DNA from: Combretum micranthum
Lineage: Eukaryota; Streptophyta; Magnoliopsida; Myrtales; Combretaceae
Assembly: GCA_024138025.1 (NCBI GenBank)
Contig: JAMXBD010004349.1
Coordinates: 1 to 64,000 of the forward strand
DNA: 64,000 bases
Direction of reading: 5' to 3'
Position numbers and translations under genes: made by a program. The first letter of the stretch is position 1; each line of letters starts with the position of its first letter. Under the pieces are notes generated by a model. The model saw only the letters and a program-made list of their open reading frames with translations, made no database searches and was not told the origin of the DNA. Shown here in pieces: positions 48,364 to 61,199 of this stretch.

Positions 48364-49870
48364 AAAAGGTTATGCAAATGATAATTGTATTAAGGACCTA
48401 TTTGGATGGTCTGTTCTTCGTTGGTATATGTTTCATATCAATATCTGATCGGTTAAATCGGTTTACAAATAAAAATGTTTATTTTTATTTAGAGTTTTTC
48501 TTTAGTAATTGTTTTTGGCAAACAATTCATTTGAAAACATTAAAAAAATGATGAAACAAACAAATTGATTACACAGTATCAATCAGACATCACATGCAAT
48601 TTTCACTAAATAGAAAAATCACATTTTAATTGCATGCTACACTTATGAATTACATTAGGTTATTTTATACCAAATACGTAATGCAACTCGTATCTATTTT
48701 GAATGGTATTTGCTTGCTCGTATCACATGAAAGGTGATTTTCTTGAAAAAGTGTAATTGGCATTTTAAAGATGCAATTTTATATGATTTATTGTAATTAA
48801 TTTCATGTAAACTATGTCATGCTAATATCTTTCAGAAAAGTAGTATATCGATGTTGCACTCGTTAGTTTGGTTAAAAAGTGAGTAATAAACATACGTGGG
48901 ATGCATACTGTCTATCCCAAAGATGTTTGGAATGCTTAATTTACTTTGGAATGCTTAATTTACTGATACATTACTGTCTAATGATAATGTGCCAAGAGTT
49001 ATTAATTTTATTTTAATTATTTTATATTTTTACTATAAGTGATAATAAATAATACATGCCACGTTATTATCCATCAGGACAATTAGGTGGCAGTAGTTAC
49101 GGCACAGTGAATATTCGTCCTGTTAGGTACTTCCTCAGAGAGCTAGTGCAAGACTAATAGATTTTTTTTCTTTAATAATATAAAATCTATTTTGTAATAA
49201 TAGTAGTAATCATTCAAATCCAAACATTTAAAAATAATGGGATCTATATATTAAAAATAACACGCATAATATCATACAAGCAAGAGTTCAAATATAAAAA
49301 TAACAAAACAAATAAAAATTACTTAGTCTTGGGAAATTTTTTTCATACACCATATGTGCAGTATTAAAAAAAATTACACATTTTAACGTGATAAATGTTA
49401 AATATTTCATATTCTTTCTTAAAAAAAGAATATCATTAGACTTTTTTTCAGATAAATTTATTTGGATTTTTAACTTATTAAAACAATATTTAAAATCTTT
49501 AAGAAAAAATACTTCGGATTTTTTAACAAAAAAATTGTTTTTGGATTTTTTAAATAAATAAATATTACAGAAATACATTAAATAAATCATAACAATAACA
49601 AAAAAAAGAAAGAAAGAAAGCGCAGATACATTATCATCACAAATACGACAACATATTAAATAAGCTCACAAATCCAATAATATCCGTTAAACAAACATCA
49701 ACAATAAGTATTGAGATAAAAGAAAAATAGTTTTTTTATGGAACGTAGTAAAAATAATAACATCCTAAATAATTTTTAACAAAAAATAAACACATAATTA
49801 TGTAGTATCTACATAATAAAATATAATATAATATAATAAAAGCTATATATAGACGTAATCCAAATTGGCT
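48364..49870. other. AT-rich stretch, no gene recognised
   Basis: Contains a short (GAAA)n run near 49605-49620 and low-complexity frames. No supported coding or mobile features. Confidence 0.4.
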
Positions 49871-49874
49871 GGTC

Positions 49875-49992
49875 ATACAGGGTCGTCCCAGAGCCTGCCC
49901 TGGCAAAGCAAGTGTGACCCACCATGGTCCAGGTCCAAACCAGGTTGGACTCAAGACACATGGACCGAATGGGAGCTTAAGGGTCCCTTTAA
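49875..49992. mobile_element. Short GC-rich DNA-transposon-like fragment (tentative)
   Basis: A GC-rich island in AT-rich DNA starts ACAGGGTCGTCCCAGAGCC and ends GGGTCCCTTT before an A-run. CAGGGYCGKCCC ends are frequent in plant hAT-type miniature elements. A target duplication could not be defined, so identity is uncertain. Confidence 0.3.
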
Positions 49993-50019
49993 AAAAAAAA
50001 AAAAAAAAATTAAAGTCAC

Positions 50020-50129
50020 GCCATGCATTTGACAAACTTTGCAGACAGTGTGGATGCATGGTTCAATTGTTGAATAGAGCTCATTGCCCTTGGAAATAAT
50101 TGCACACATGACATAACACTGAAAAGATG

Positions 50130-50167
<38 letters not shown>

Positions 50168-50370
50168 CCAATCTTTTAATGTATGCATTTGTTTTTCCAA
50201 TTAAGATTAAGATAAAAAAATGAATAAAATAAAGGCATACATTTGGCCATACGGTTGAATAGTGCTTCGTGGAAAAAGTAAAGGCATGCATGCAAGTTTC
50301 AACGCTTGAATATTGCTCCTTGGTAACTAGCACATAACAATGAAATTGTGAAAAACTGGAAAGGATATTG
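50020..50370. repeat. Degenerate direct repeats around a T36 run
   Basis: GTTGAATAGAGCTCATTG, GGTTGAATAGTGCTTCGTGG and GCTTGAATATTGCTCCTTGG occur near 50069, 50251 and 50305, each preceded by a GCAT(A/G)CAT-containing segment, and flanked by related ACATAACA-YTGAAA blocks near 50112 and 50331. A run of 36 T lies at 50132-50167. Three diverged copies of a ~60-100-bp unit are suggested. Confidence 0.5.
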
Positions 50371-50564
50371 ATTGCTCCTGCCACATGCATGCAATTTCGT
50401 TTTAGGTTTTGGAATTCCTTCTATTTTTGCGCTTAATCTTTCATTTTAAAAAAGAAAAACAACTTGGTCTGGACTATGGGACCCATCCTATAGAATCAAT
50501 AGGTCCACAATTCGAAATCATCTAACACGCAAATCGGGATGGTTATGGGTCTCTAAATATTTGG

Positions 50565-51792
50565 TAAGGATAGCATGGTACGGTTTGGTCTGGTTCCTTC
50601 CTCAGACTAACTCAGACTAAACCGACCCTAAAATTATAATTCGGTTATTTTTATAAAATCAAACTTATCTACACACTTCTGTTTGTTAATTTTTTGAACC
50701 TAAAAAACATGTTTCGGTATATGGTTTGAACCATATACCAAAAGGAGAATTTTCTATTTTTCTTCATTTCAATAACAAAAAATCTATGAATTGTCTTCCC
50801 ATTTTTTTCTATTTTTAGAATTATTTATAAAAGCTAAAATCACAATTGGTTGAAATCAACAATTTTGACATTTAGGAGGAATTCGATTCCACCATTAGAT
50901 CTCAAAATCGTGATTTTATTCCAATTTTATTAGTGGTTATTATTTTAATTGTTTTTTTCCTACATATATTTATTATTACATGTGATTCAGGATTAGAAAG
51001 AATTCGATTTTATTCTATTCAATCAATTAATGATTATTGTAGTCACTTTTTATCTCATTATATTTATTATCTATATTCAATGTAAATAGTAGTTTTGTCA
51101 TAAATCTTATTATATACTCATTTTAGTGTATTCCTTTTTTTTTTTCCAACCACCACTTCATATGACATAAGTAATTTGGAATAGGTATAAAATTTCCATA
51201 TTTGAAAAAAAAAAACATTTAACTAGTCATAGAATATAAAAATGTCATAAACACCACTATAAGAATTAAAACAAGATTAAGACCACTTTTATCCATCACT
51301 TATTTCTTCATTTGATTAAATTATCATAAAATATTAGTACAAGATGGTATAAATCCTACATAAATATATCTAAAAATTCATCTCACTACAAACCAATATT
51401 TTTAATTAAAATTTAGCTATCAATATGTAGAGGGAAAATTAATAAAATAGTTTGATGTATACTCATATCACAATAGGAATGTATTAAAGCTTTAAAAAGA
51501 ATTAATACCTATAAATTTGATATAATATGTAAAATCTCTCATAAAAGAAATCTTCAAATAAAACTAATATTAATTTGGTTCATCAATCTAATCATTTTCA
51601 TATACAATATATAATATATATATTTAAATGGTGTCGTATAAATGCACATTAATAGGAGGTTACTTTTTTTCTTTTAAGGTGAAGATTCGGTTCAGTTCAT
51701 GACTCCGAATTGAATTGCGAACTAAACCATGAACCGAACCTTTTGAAAAAAAAAAAAACCAATAGTTCGGTTCGATTCGTATACAATCCTTA
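50565..51792. mobile_element. Possible non-autonomous DNA transposon (tentative)
   Basis: The left end TAAGGATAGCAT and the reverse complement of the right end TAAGGATTGTAT resemble terminal inverted repeats, and both subterminal regions carry GGTTCGGTTT-like or CGGTTTGGT-like motifs as in the window's hAT-like elements. The flanks show no target duplication, so the ends may be wrong or the element rearranged. Confidence 0.3.
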
Positions 51793-51799
51793 AAGAAAA

Positions 51800-54786
51800 T
51801 ATGAGTTCTTTTTTTCTTTCTGAATATATACATTCCTATAACACGTGTCGCATTAAGACCATGTTCCTATATAAAATTGAGGATTGCATTGAAGCAGTCC
51901 TTGATTGACTTAACATGGACCACTTTACACTATGTTTGGTATAAGAGAATTAAGAATAAATGATTGGGAGGGAAGGGAAAGAAGGGGATTGAATTTCATT
52001 TTTATTTGTTTTGGAAAGAAAAGAAAAGGAGAAGAAAAATGAATATGATATTTTCCTTGTGTCCCACACATTTTTGTCTCCTCGAAAATGGAGTGAATTA
52101 TGAGGAAAGGGGAAATTTTTTTGAAATTATTATCATATCTTTCGTTTTTAATTATTTATTATCTTTTATGGGCATACAAGTAAGTCATCATTATATCTTA
52201 CTTTGTATTTTATAATAATTAATATTCAATTCATTTTCTTTTCCTTCATTATCTAAACACATGAAAAGATTTGAGTTCTTAAATAATTTTTCTCCTCCAT
52301 TTTCTTTCCTTTCACAATCATTCCTTCCTAGTTCATTTCATCTTTCCAAACAAAGCCTTAATGTAGCTCTCTATTAAAGTAAAGATGTTGTGCTTATCTA
52401 GTGTGTTGCACAGGTCCAATCCTATAATACTCAAGGTCAACATGGTCTATTCGGTTCAAAAACCAAAGCAGAATCCCTGGTTCATAATTTTGAAGAATAG
52501 GATTTAGAACTAAAACTATGGGACCAATCCAATTCTTGATTTTAGGAATCGTCTATTCCTATAATTTAGGTCTAGTTTCTCTATAATTAGAACTTGTGAT
52601 ATATGAAAATAAATAAATAAATAATACTACTCAATTTAAGTAAACAAAATGTAAAACATATCAAGCTTAAAAATAATTACGTTTAGCCCATTTATTAAAA
52701 GTATTCTTAAAGTTGTATATTTATTTATACACATTCACATCCACTTTTAGTTATAATATTAGCAACATGAGACTACAAAATATTCAAGATATAAGCAAGT
52801 CCCACACAAAGATAAAATAAGTCTCACATTGTTGAAAAAAAAATTCATTTTATTTTAACGTCTATATAAATCCAATAACACATTTTTTCTGGTTTATTTA
52901 TTATTTGCATTGTCATACATATTAAATTTTGTGAATAAGAAATAAATTTTCACTTCACTTGAAAATAGTTTAAATATTTGTTTCTTATTTATATTTATCT
53001 TATATTTTTTTCCTTTCTTTTTTTTTCATATTTTTTTGCATGGACTTATTAGTTCGACTAATTCTCCAATCGATTCTTGAATCAAAAGGTCGTGACCTGG
53101 TTATGCTATTTAGGATAGCTAAACTTGCAAGTCTTTCGCCAATTCGAACCTACATTCATTGGGTCAATTCTCGATTCAAGACTCATGGATGGTAGGTCGA
53201 ATCAATTCTTAATACAAAACCAACCATGATGCGTATATGCAATAATCTACAATTGAAAAAAATATACAAATAGATAATCAAATAAGAGCTATTTTAATGC
53301 AGTCCATATCTCTATGCTAGGGATGTGAATTTTTCAAAAACTTTAAAATATAGTTGGTTCGGTTTTGTTGAAAATAAATAATAATTTTCCTCAAAATATG
53401 CTTAGAGTTATAATTCGTCAAGTTCACATTTCGTTACTTCATATAATTTGTACATATGTAAAAGCTTGTAAATGCCGATAAATTTTGTACAAAATTGTAA
53501 AGTAAGAGGGTAAGTTGACTTGATGTTTCTTAGTTTAAATTTAATGCACTTTATTAATCTCCAACTCACAAGTCTACTCTAAATTGTATAAAAACAACTA
53601 TATTGATTTCTGTAAAATCTCTATGCATGACAGAAATCATAAATGCACTAATTTTTTGTAAATATTAATATCACCAAAGATACCTGAACTTTGAGAAAAC
53701 ATGTATAACTACTCAACTATAAAATTGACCAGTTTAATACTTGAAAAAACTTTCCGTGCATACTAATAATACATTCGTTAAGGTTTTAATGTATTAAATT
53801 GATTAATTTCAAAATTCAAGTATTAAATTAATCAATTTTAAATTTTAGATTCGTAATTATATATTTTTCCAAAGTTCATATATCATTTATGATATTATCC
53901 TTTATGAAACAACTTCTTGTAATTTTCTTATAACAAGTTTTAGAAGCACTCAACATTATAGGGTCACTTCAATTTATGCAAACACTCAAGAAAAATAATT
54001 TCATATAAATCGTAGTAAGATGGATTTTGTTACGAAATCTTAAGTGAATTTATCAACTTGGCATCATATCACAACATCATTTTAATTTCCAAAAATTCAC
54101 TTTTAGTTTCATAATTTTACTTTATCTTAATGGAATAATTATTTTATTTATGGTCAATTCTATTAAATTACTTAAAAAATGTCAAATTAAAAATAATTAC
54201 CAATATATAGTTTTAAAATCACGACTTATACATGAGATATGTAAAAATATATTCGTTATAATGCAAGTCATGTTTATAAATTACAACATAAATATTGAAA
54301 GTTTGTATCGCTTATATGAGTTGTGATATTCAAATAAGTATAAGAAAAGAGAGAGAGAGAGAGAGAGGAAAAAAAGCAAAAAGAAGGATGGTGGGACATA
54401 AAAACAAAAGAGAGAAGAGAGGAGATAAGACTAAGGTTGCAGAAGGAGAGGGAGGTACAAAAGTACATCACGATTTTCAAATGCGATGTATGTTCAAAAC
54501 AATATTATTGCATTCTATTCATGCATTAAAGCAATGGTAGTCAAATATTAAACACGATTAATACTCGCAATATAAGTATAAAAATCAATATCTCATTTTA
54601 TAAGCATGATTTTGTTTTGGGATTTTAGTAATTAATTTTTTCCAACTTATATATTGATATTTTTTTAAGTAACAGTAGACATGTATAGGACCATTGTCTT
54701 AGTTGTTCATGGGTTAAGATTACTACTACCATCTCTACTTGAAAAGGAACTCAAATTATTCCTCAAATCACTCAAAAATTTCTTTA
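51800..54786. other. Intergenic DNA with decayed repeat fragments
   Basis: 52435-53230 has scattered GGTTCAAAAACC, GATTCTTGAATC and CGATTCAAGACTC motifs like those of the hAT-like elements, without defined ends. A (GA)n run lies at 54349-54367 inside a purine-rich patch. No gene is supported. Confidence 0.4.
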
Positions 54787-54794
54787 GTTAGGAG

Positions 54795-55761
54795 TAGGGT
54801 GGGCACAGATCGGTTTAGTTGGGTTTTTTCTAAAACCAAATCAAACCAAATCATAATTTACGGTTTGATTTTTTTTCCTCATCTCAAACCAAACCATTAA
54901 CTAAGGTTTTCATATTAAAATTTATTTTTTAAACCATTAAATAATGGTTTTGTTTGGTTTGGATTACGAATTAAATCAAAATTCTAACAAAAATTTTCGT
55001 TGTTCTAGTTTTTTCACATTTATGTAGATACTTAAATATTTATAGTACTTTACAAAGTTTATATTATAAAACAATACAAAATACTTTATAAATTCATCAT
55101 ACTTTTAATCTATAGTTCTCTATGAAATCAGTTATCCATTAATAAAATACATTCATTAACCAATACATAGTAAGTCATAATTTTTTATTTTTAATAGAAC
55201 CCTCAAATCAATCATCTACCAATAAATTTAGCCAAAATAAAAAACCATTTATCAACAAAAATCATCAACGAATAAAATTATCCGCTGACAAAATACATTA
55301 AATAATTAATACATAGTCAGAGTTTATAATTAAATAAATAATTTTTATACTTTATAAAGTTAAAAACTATTAAAAAATTAATAGTTCATCATCAACAAAA
55401 ATATATATATCTTGAGCCTAAAAAGCAAATTTTAAAATGAATAAGTTGATTTTAATTAATATTCACCAAATAATAAATATAAAATAAAATCATATGAATA
55501 TACATGACCTTTGATCAATCATCATAAAAAAAAAAAAATCTATGGTTATAACTTACAAGTAAAATATTATTATATTTTCTAAAACGATTTTGTTTGGTTT
55601 TACGGATTGGTTTGGTTTATCTTTAAAACAAAACCATAAATTTACGGATTGGTTTAGATTGGAAAATTTTTAAACCAAATTGTTAAAAAAACCATACTTC
55701 CAATTTACTTTGGTTTGGTTATGGATTGGTTTAGTTCAGCTGGTTTTTTTGCCCACTCCTA
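54795..55761. mobile_element. Non-autonomous hAT-like element, same family as 15141-15951
   Basis: The ends read TAGGGTGGGCA and, on the other strand, TAGGAGTGGGCA. They are flanked by a perfect 8-bp duplication, GTTAGGAG, at 54787-54794 and 55762-55769. The interior aligns with 15141-15951 and is rich in ACCAAACCA / GGTTTGGTTT near both ends. At 967 bp it is longer than its relative. No transposase frame is present. Confidence 0.85.
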
Positions 55762-55769
55762 GTTAGGAG

Positions 55770-56646
55770 GGTAAGTTCATTAGTGATACCTAAATTTTTT
55801 AAATATGCGAAATTATGGATCAATAAAATTTTGGCTCATAAAAATACCAAACTGTTTAAAGTTTGCATTGACTATACCTTTGGCCAGAATCCAGTCAATT
55901 CTCCGGCGATATGTTGTCGCATCTTCTCTTCTTCTTCTTTACGCAACCCTCATATAAAAAAATAATTATAATAAATCAATACTTAGCATTTTGACAAGTA
56001 AAAATAGAACACCATAATTAAAAAAAAACCCAAAACAAAAACACGAGCTGAAAAGGCCATTTTACTCTTATAATAAGTTTTAATAATAGGTTTTTTTTAT
56101 TAATCAAATGAAAAAAAAATTAAAAGGTAGATTAGACTTCATCTCCAAAACACCTAGACCTACGTCCAGTCCACGCAGAAAATCGTCTTATGATACTTCT
56201 AAAAGGTTTGTGCTTTGTATTTGGAAAAGAATGGAATCAAGGCTACTATTTTCGACATGATACGTGCTTGGTAATTTTTACTTCATTTGTTTTCAAAAAG
56301 TATGTTGTCTTATATTTGAAAGTATTTATCTTGGTTTGTTGATGTATGAAAATAAAGTTTGAAACTTTTTGGTAGGCATGTTTTATCCGTGTTCTTAACG
56401 GCTAATTAATTCTAATTTATAGTACATTGATAAGATTTGTATTCGAATTGGTACTTAGTTGTGATATATATTCACTTCAAGTCAAATTGGAGCACATTGG
56501 AAATATTAGAAGGAAGTAGAAGAGAATTATGTCGAAGAAAGATCAAGGAAGCAAAGGCAAGCATGATGATAGCAAAATCGTAGTCGTGATTCATGGAGCA
56601 AAGAGAAATTTCAAGTTCAGTATCCATTATGGGCTTAGATCGTAGG
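55770..56646. other. No gene recognised; solo-LTR target region
   Basis: A 38-codon frame at 56529-56645 (MSKKDQGSKGKHDDSKIVVV...) ends at the left target duplication of the solo LTR and may be part of a disrupted older sequence. No family is recognised. Confidence 0.3.
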
Positions 56647-59363
56647 TGTAAGGACCCGCTATCACCCCTAAAATTAAAATAAACGATAGCAGTTCCCCAA
56701 TCACATATAACCTGTAAGATTATATGTAAGGTTGTCTAAAAGAATTGTTTGATGAATTGTTTATCTAATTCCACAGATAATATAATAGAAACCATAATTT
56801 TTTTAAACTTTAAACAAAATACACTACTTCATTATCAATATATTTTGCAAAAGAAGCAAATTAAGTCCTATATAGCTAAGTACATATATATATATACACA
56901 CACACATATTACATCCAATGGCTTCTTATAAGCCTTAACAAAATTACACACTCAAAATTCAACTAAAACCTTAAATACAACACAAGACTAACATAACTAT
57001 TCTATTACAAAAAAAATTCGATTCCACCAAGTCTAAGGTCATCTTTAGTCCTCCATATCATCAAGAAAATCCTCGAAATCGATTCCATACCCCATACTCG
57101 TGTAAAACTCGTCGGATTCATCACCTGAAATGGTTAAAATATGAGCCAAAGGCCCAGTACACAAGTAACGAATACAAATGCGAAGTGATTCACACATGCT
57201 TAATCTAAATGTAAAATGCAACAACCAATAATTTATTACTCAATATTTAGTTAGTCTTTCATCATGGGAGTATTCAAACTCCGGGCAACAAGGTTCTAGT
57301 ATTACGTCCGCCTCCTTGAGTGGTCCTTACTATTCATACAGACTAGGCAGCCCCACCTTCTAGCGTAACCCGTAATACTAGGAGATCCTGAGTAACGCAT
57401 CACGATGCTGAGGAGGTTGATATGAGTAGCTCGGATACTCATATCTCCTAAATAATTTTATCCAATAACGAGAAAGTACCCTACCCCCAATCCTAGCAAC
57501 ATGCCGCTCTCCGAACCAGATTCAACGGCAAACAAGGACAATCAACACTCATCAATTAATAAAATTTTCTTAATTTAGAGTAATTTGATTTTATGCCTAC
57601 CTTAGCAAAGAAACAAGTAAGTTACTGCGTACCTGAGATAGCTCGGAACTAATGGGTTGGTCGTGCAAGGATCTATCACTGTTTAAGATAATATTTTTCC
57701 CACTTAGTTTAAGCACTAATTAACTAGTTGCAAATATAATGAATCAAATAAATTCAAATAAATTAATACAATGTCATAATAAAACATTTAAACATCCTAT
57801 TATATCATGTGACACTTAACAAATATTTAATTGAGCATATACTAAGCTTTGGAAAATTTTGAAGAAAGTTTTTGAAAATAAAAAGTGCAGGGGATACGCC
57901 GACCTTAAACGCCGGCGGCTTTGAACCGGTGCGCAATACATTAAAGTTCAACATTTGCCAACACTGGCAGCGTTCAAGGATACGTAGGCAGCCTTCAGTC
58001 TACGCTGGCGGCTTTGAGCCGGTGTAGAATACAACCCCAAATTCCTAAAAATTTCCGAAAGTTACATGGGGTTGGTCCACGCCCATGAATACCCCCAACA
58101 CCGGCAGCATATCCGTGTATGCCGATAGCTTTGGATCCTACGTCGACAGCCTTCAGTCCGACGTTAAAAATTATGATTCTGTTCTCGTTCCATACTGCCT
58201 CTAAGCCGGCGGCTTTGGAACCCCAGTAGCCGGCAAACGATTTAAAAAATAAACACTGGCAAACTTTTCTAGCAAAAGCCGGCAGCGTTTCAAGCGGCTT
58301 TAAAAAAATCGATTCTGTTCACTTCCAACACCGCCTCTACGCCGGCAGCGTTGAAGTGCCAGATGCCAGCGTACGTTCAAAATTAAACCTATACGAAAAT
58401 GTTTTGTTTCCACTATTTTATTACAAAACTTATTCACTTCGAAAATTCTCCAAACTTAATCTAAGCTTTCCAAAGCTTGTTATATGTTTTAAACACTATC
58501 CAAACAACATAAATTCTACTTCTAATCATCAAACACCAATCACACTTCAATTCCACACTTAAACTATTCAATCCTTAAATCTTCCCAATACACTCATCCT
58601 CACATGTCAACATTCATATAAGACATACACTAAAACTCCTCTAGCCATGTAATCCTATTTAAACTACCATTAATGCATAAAATCATTCTAATACCAATTA
58701 GTACATAAACTTCATTCTAACCTAAGCTTTACAACCAAATACAAGAAAGAACATAAAATAAAGAGATTAGGCTTGCATTTAACTTACATGATTAAGCCTT
58801 GGCTTGGATTGATGTTTGAATCCAAAAGCTTGTAATTGATTTTGGCTTAGGGCTTAGGGTTTTGAGATGGAAGGAAGAAAAAAAGAAAAGAAAAGAAAAG
58901 AAAAATTCGTATGAAGTGATTAGGGATGCCAGAAGGGTCCATAATTAGTGCAAAATGAAGTCAATACTAATCCAAAGTTTGACTTTAGGGGTATATTTGA
59001 CCTAAGGTTAATTTGGTTAAATTTGAAATGCATTTGAGTTTGATTTAAGCTTAAAAAGTAGACTTTAACTTTGTGAAAATTCTGCCATCATTCTTAGACA
59101 ATTCACAAGTTATTTTATTAAATTCTAAACATAACACATACATATTAATTTACAAAAGACACACTTATTCATTACACTATACACACATTAATACATATAA
59201 TACAATAATATTAATTTCATTATACTACACACATACAAAGTAACACATATTTAACACATATACTAATTATATTATCCATGCACATATATGTATATATATA
59301 TATATATATATCTCATTTTAATAACACATTAGAATATCAATTAGGAAATTCATAGCTATTTCA
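56647..59363. mobile_element. Solo LTR, 2.7 kb
   Basis: The segment begins TGTAAGGACCC and ends AGCTATTTCA (TG...CA) and is flanked by the 5-bp duplication GTAGG at 56642-56646 and 59364-59368. No internal retrotransposon sequence or second LTR adjoins it, so it fits recombination between the two LTRs of a former element. The long LTR and gypsy-like features are consistent with Ty3-gypsy, but the family cannot be named. It contains a GC-rich motif cluster at 57899-58374 and a (TA)n run near 59287-59311. Confidence 0.75.
57899..58374. repeat. GC-rich cluster of GCCGGC-containing motifs inside the solo LTR
   Basis: GCCGGCGGCTTTG (57911, 58205), GCCGGCAGCGTTT (58278), GCCGGCAGCGTTG (58341), a further GCCGGC at 58230 and related CTGGCGGCTTTGAG, CACCGGCAGC and GTCGACAGCC variants recur irregularly over ~475 bp in otherwise AT-rich DNA. 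The pattern suggests a degenerate interspersed motif rather than a regular tandem repeat. Confidence 0.75.
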
Positions 59364-59599
59364 GTAGGTGTGACAACTACAATTGAGGAAGAAATGAGAG
59401 CAATGGCACTCAAAGTTCATGCCCATGATAAGTAAAGAACCGAAGAAAATTAGCAACTAGTTAAAAAACATGAAATTTCACTAGAAAATACTGAAGGGTG
59501 GAGTGAATTGAGTATTTTTCTTAAAAGGCTTAAACAACTAATTTTAATGCAACAAATTGAATTTAACTTTAATAGCAACAAATAATACAAAACAAATTA

Positions 59600-60627
59600 T
59601 AATATGAAATATGAAAGAGATAGAGATAAAGGTAGAAAATTTGAGTTCATATTTTACGTGTAGTTCGGCCACTTCCTACTCTCCAAGATCCACCAATGTC
59701 TACAATCGAAGACTTCACCATCACTTTATTTATCACCAAATAAATACACTCAAGCTAAGTAGTACACCATTTTTACAATACTTAGGAAATAAAATATTTC
59801 CTCTTTCTCTCTAGATGTTCACTAATAGATAGTAAATACAAGAATAGAGCACTATAATATTTTTATCTCTCTTTCTAGTTATATACAAGCTAATGAGTAA
59901 GAGAATAAGAAAATTAATCATTTGTTTGTTCACAAATAAAGGTACTTTTTCACTTCCACACTTCTCTTTTTTGAATCTCCTAGGGATAGAGTATTTATAG
60001 CCTTCAAAAATTAAAATGTCCGTCAAAGATAACATCTTTAAGTTGTCAAGTATCAAATGTGCTTCAACGACTATTTTTGCCACATCAGCTCATTCATTTA
60101 GACTATCGCACCTTCATTTTAGCTCTCGACCAATTCTTTGCTCAGTGAACTCCATCAAGCCTTGAATTCAAACTTGTCGTGCCTCAAACTTATCGTGTCC
60201 TATATTCATTACATCTTGGTTTTGAATCTCGACTAAAGCTGTATATGTTTGAGTTTCCAAGTGTTGATCTTGAGCTTATCACGCCCTGACTAATTAACAC
60301 GTCGAGCCATCGATGTGACCCTCGACTAAGATTGTGCATTTTTTACTTTATCAAGCTTTAGACTTTAAGCTTGTCCCGCTTTGATGAGTGGAAGCCCTCG
60401 ATGAGTGGACCCATCCAGCCCTTGATGTGACCTTTGACCAAGACTACTCATCACTAATCTATTCCTGCTAAAAACCTACACAATCTACACAAAAATATAC
60501 ACATATATACTCTAGCATTTTACTCATCATATTGTTTGACTAATAAAGTGCAGTTTTCCGTAATTGAATATTTAATTATGGAACTTATTATCTCATCAAA
60601 ATCCATGTTGAACATACAAGTTCAACA
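59600..60627 (-). repeat. 3' LTR of a SIRE-like copia remnant (one end approximate)
   Basis: On the minus strand the LTR starts TGTTGAACTTGTATG at 60627, directly after a polypurine tract AAAGAGGGATAA (60628-60640). The far end was not located; it probably lies near 59400-59650. No partner LTR is in the window. Confidence 0.6.
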
Positions 60628-60640
60628 TTATCCCTCTTTT

Positions 60641-61199
60641 CGATGAGGATAATCATGCATGATTAACCTCTTTTCAATTCAGTATACTCTCCCTTAATTA
60701 AGCATCTGAATTTCAAAAGAATTTTCTCATATTTGATTTAAAGACTTGATACTTAATTATAGAAAAATGCACACTACACTTATTTCGTCATTTAGATCCT
60801 CCTTTTAACTCATTAAATACACTTCATGCATGTTAATTGTGCATTTTACACTTCTCTCCCCCTTTTTACTTATCAAAAACAAACACAAGCATGCATTTTA
60901 ATTATGTATTCTACACCTCTCCCCCTTAGTACTCATTAGAAAAAAATGACAGACTTATAAAATTGTGAACAGGTTTCTTAAGCATGCACATAAAAATCTA
61001 AAATAAAATTCAAATATTCTTAAATATTCAAAGAGTCCAAAGAGCATTGCTGAGCATGTTTAAGCATTCAAAATCAAGTGTTAGCAAAAATTTCAATTTG
61101 AGCAAGCACACATACAACAATTTTTGCAAAACAGAACAGATTACAAATATCACAGAAACGTATATAAAACAAATAGTTTTTTTTTATCCTTAGATCAAG
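60641..61199 (-). other. Non-coding 3' region of the SIRE-like copia remnant
   Basis: Between the RNase H stop and the polypurine tract lie several CTCTCCCCCTT-type pyrimidine boxes on the plus strand (60854, 60922), i.e. AAGGGGGAGAG purine boxes on the element strand, a feature of SIRE-type elements with long 3' non-coding stretches. Confidence 0.5.

Noticed and set aside
49736..50390. Minus-strand frames of 107 and 124 codons
   Set aside because: They depend on homopolymer runs (poly-Phe or poly-Lys) and cross repeat sequence.
52435..53230. A further hAT-like element
   Set aside because: Internal vocabulary is similar but no inverted ends or 8-bp duplication could be found.
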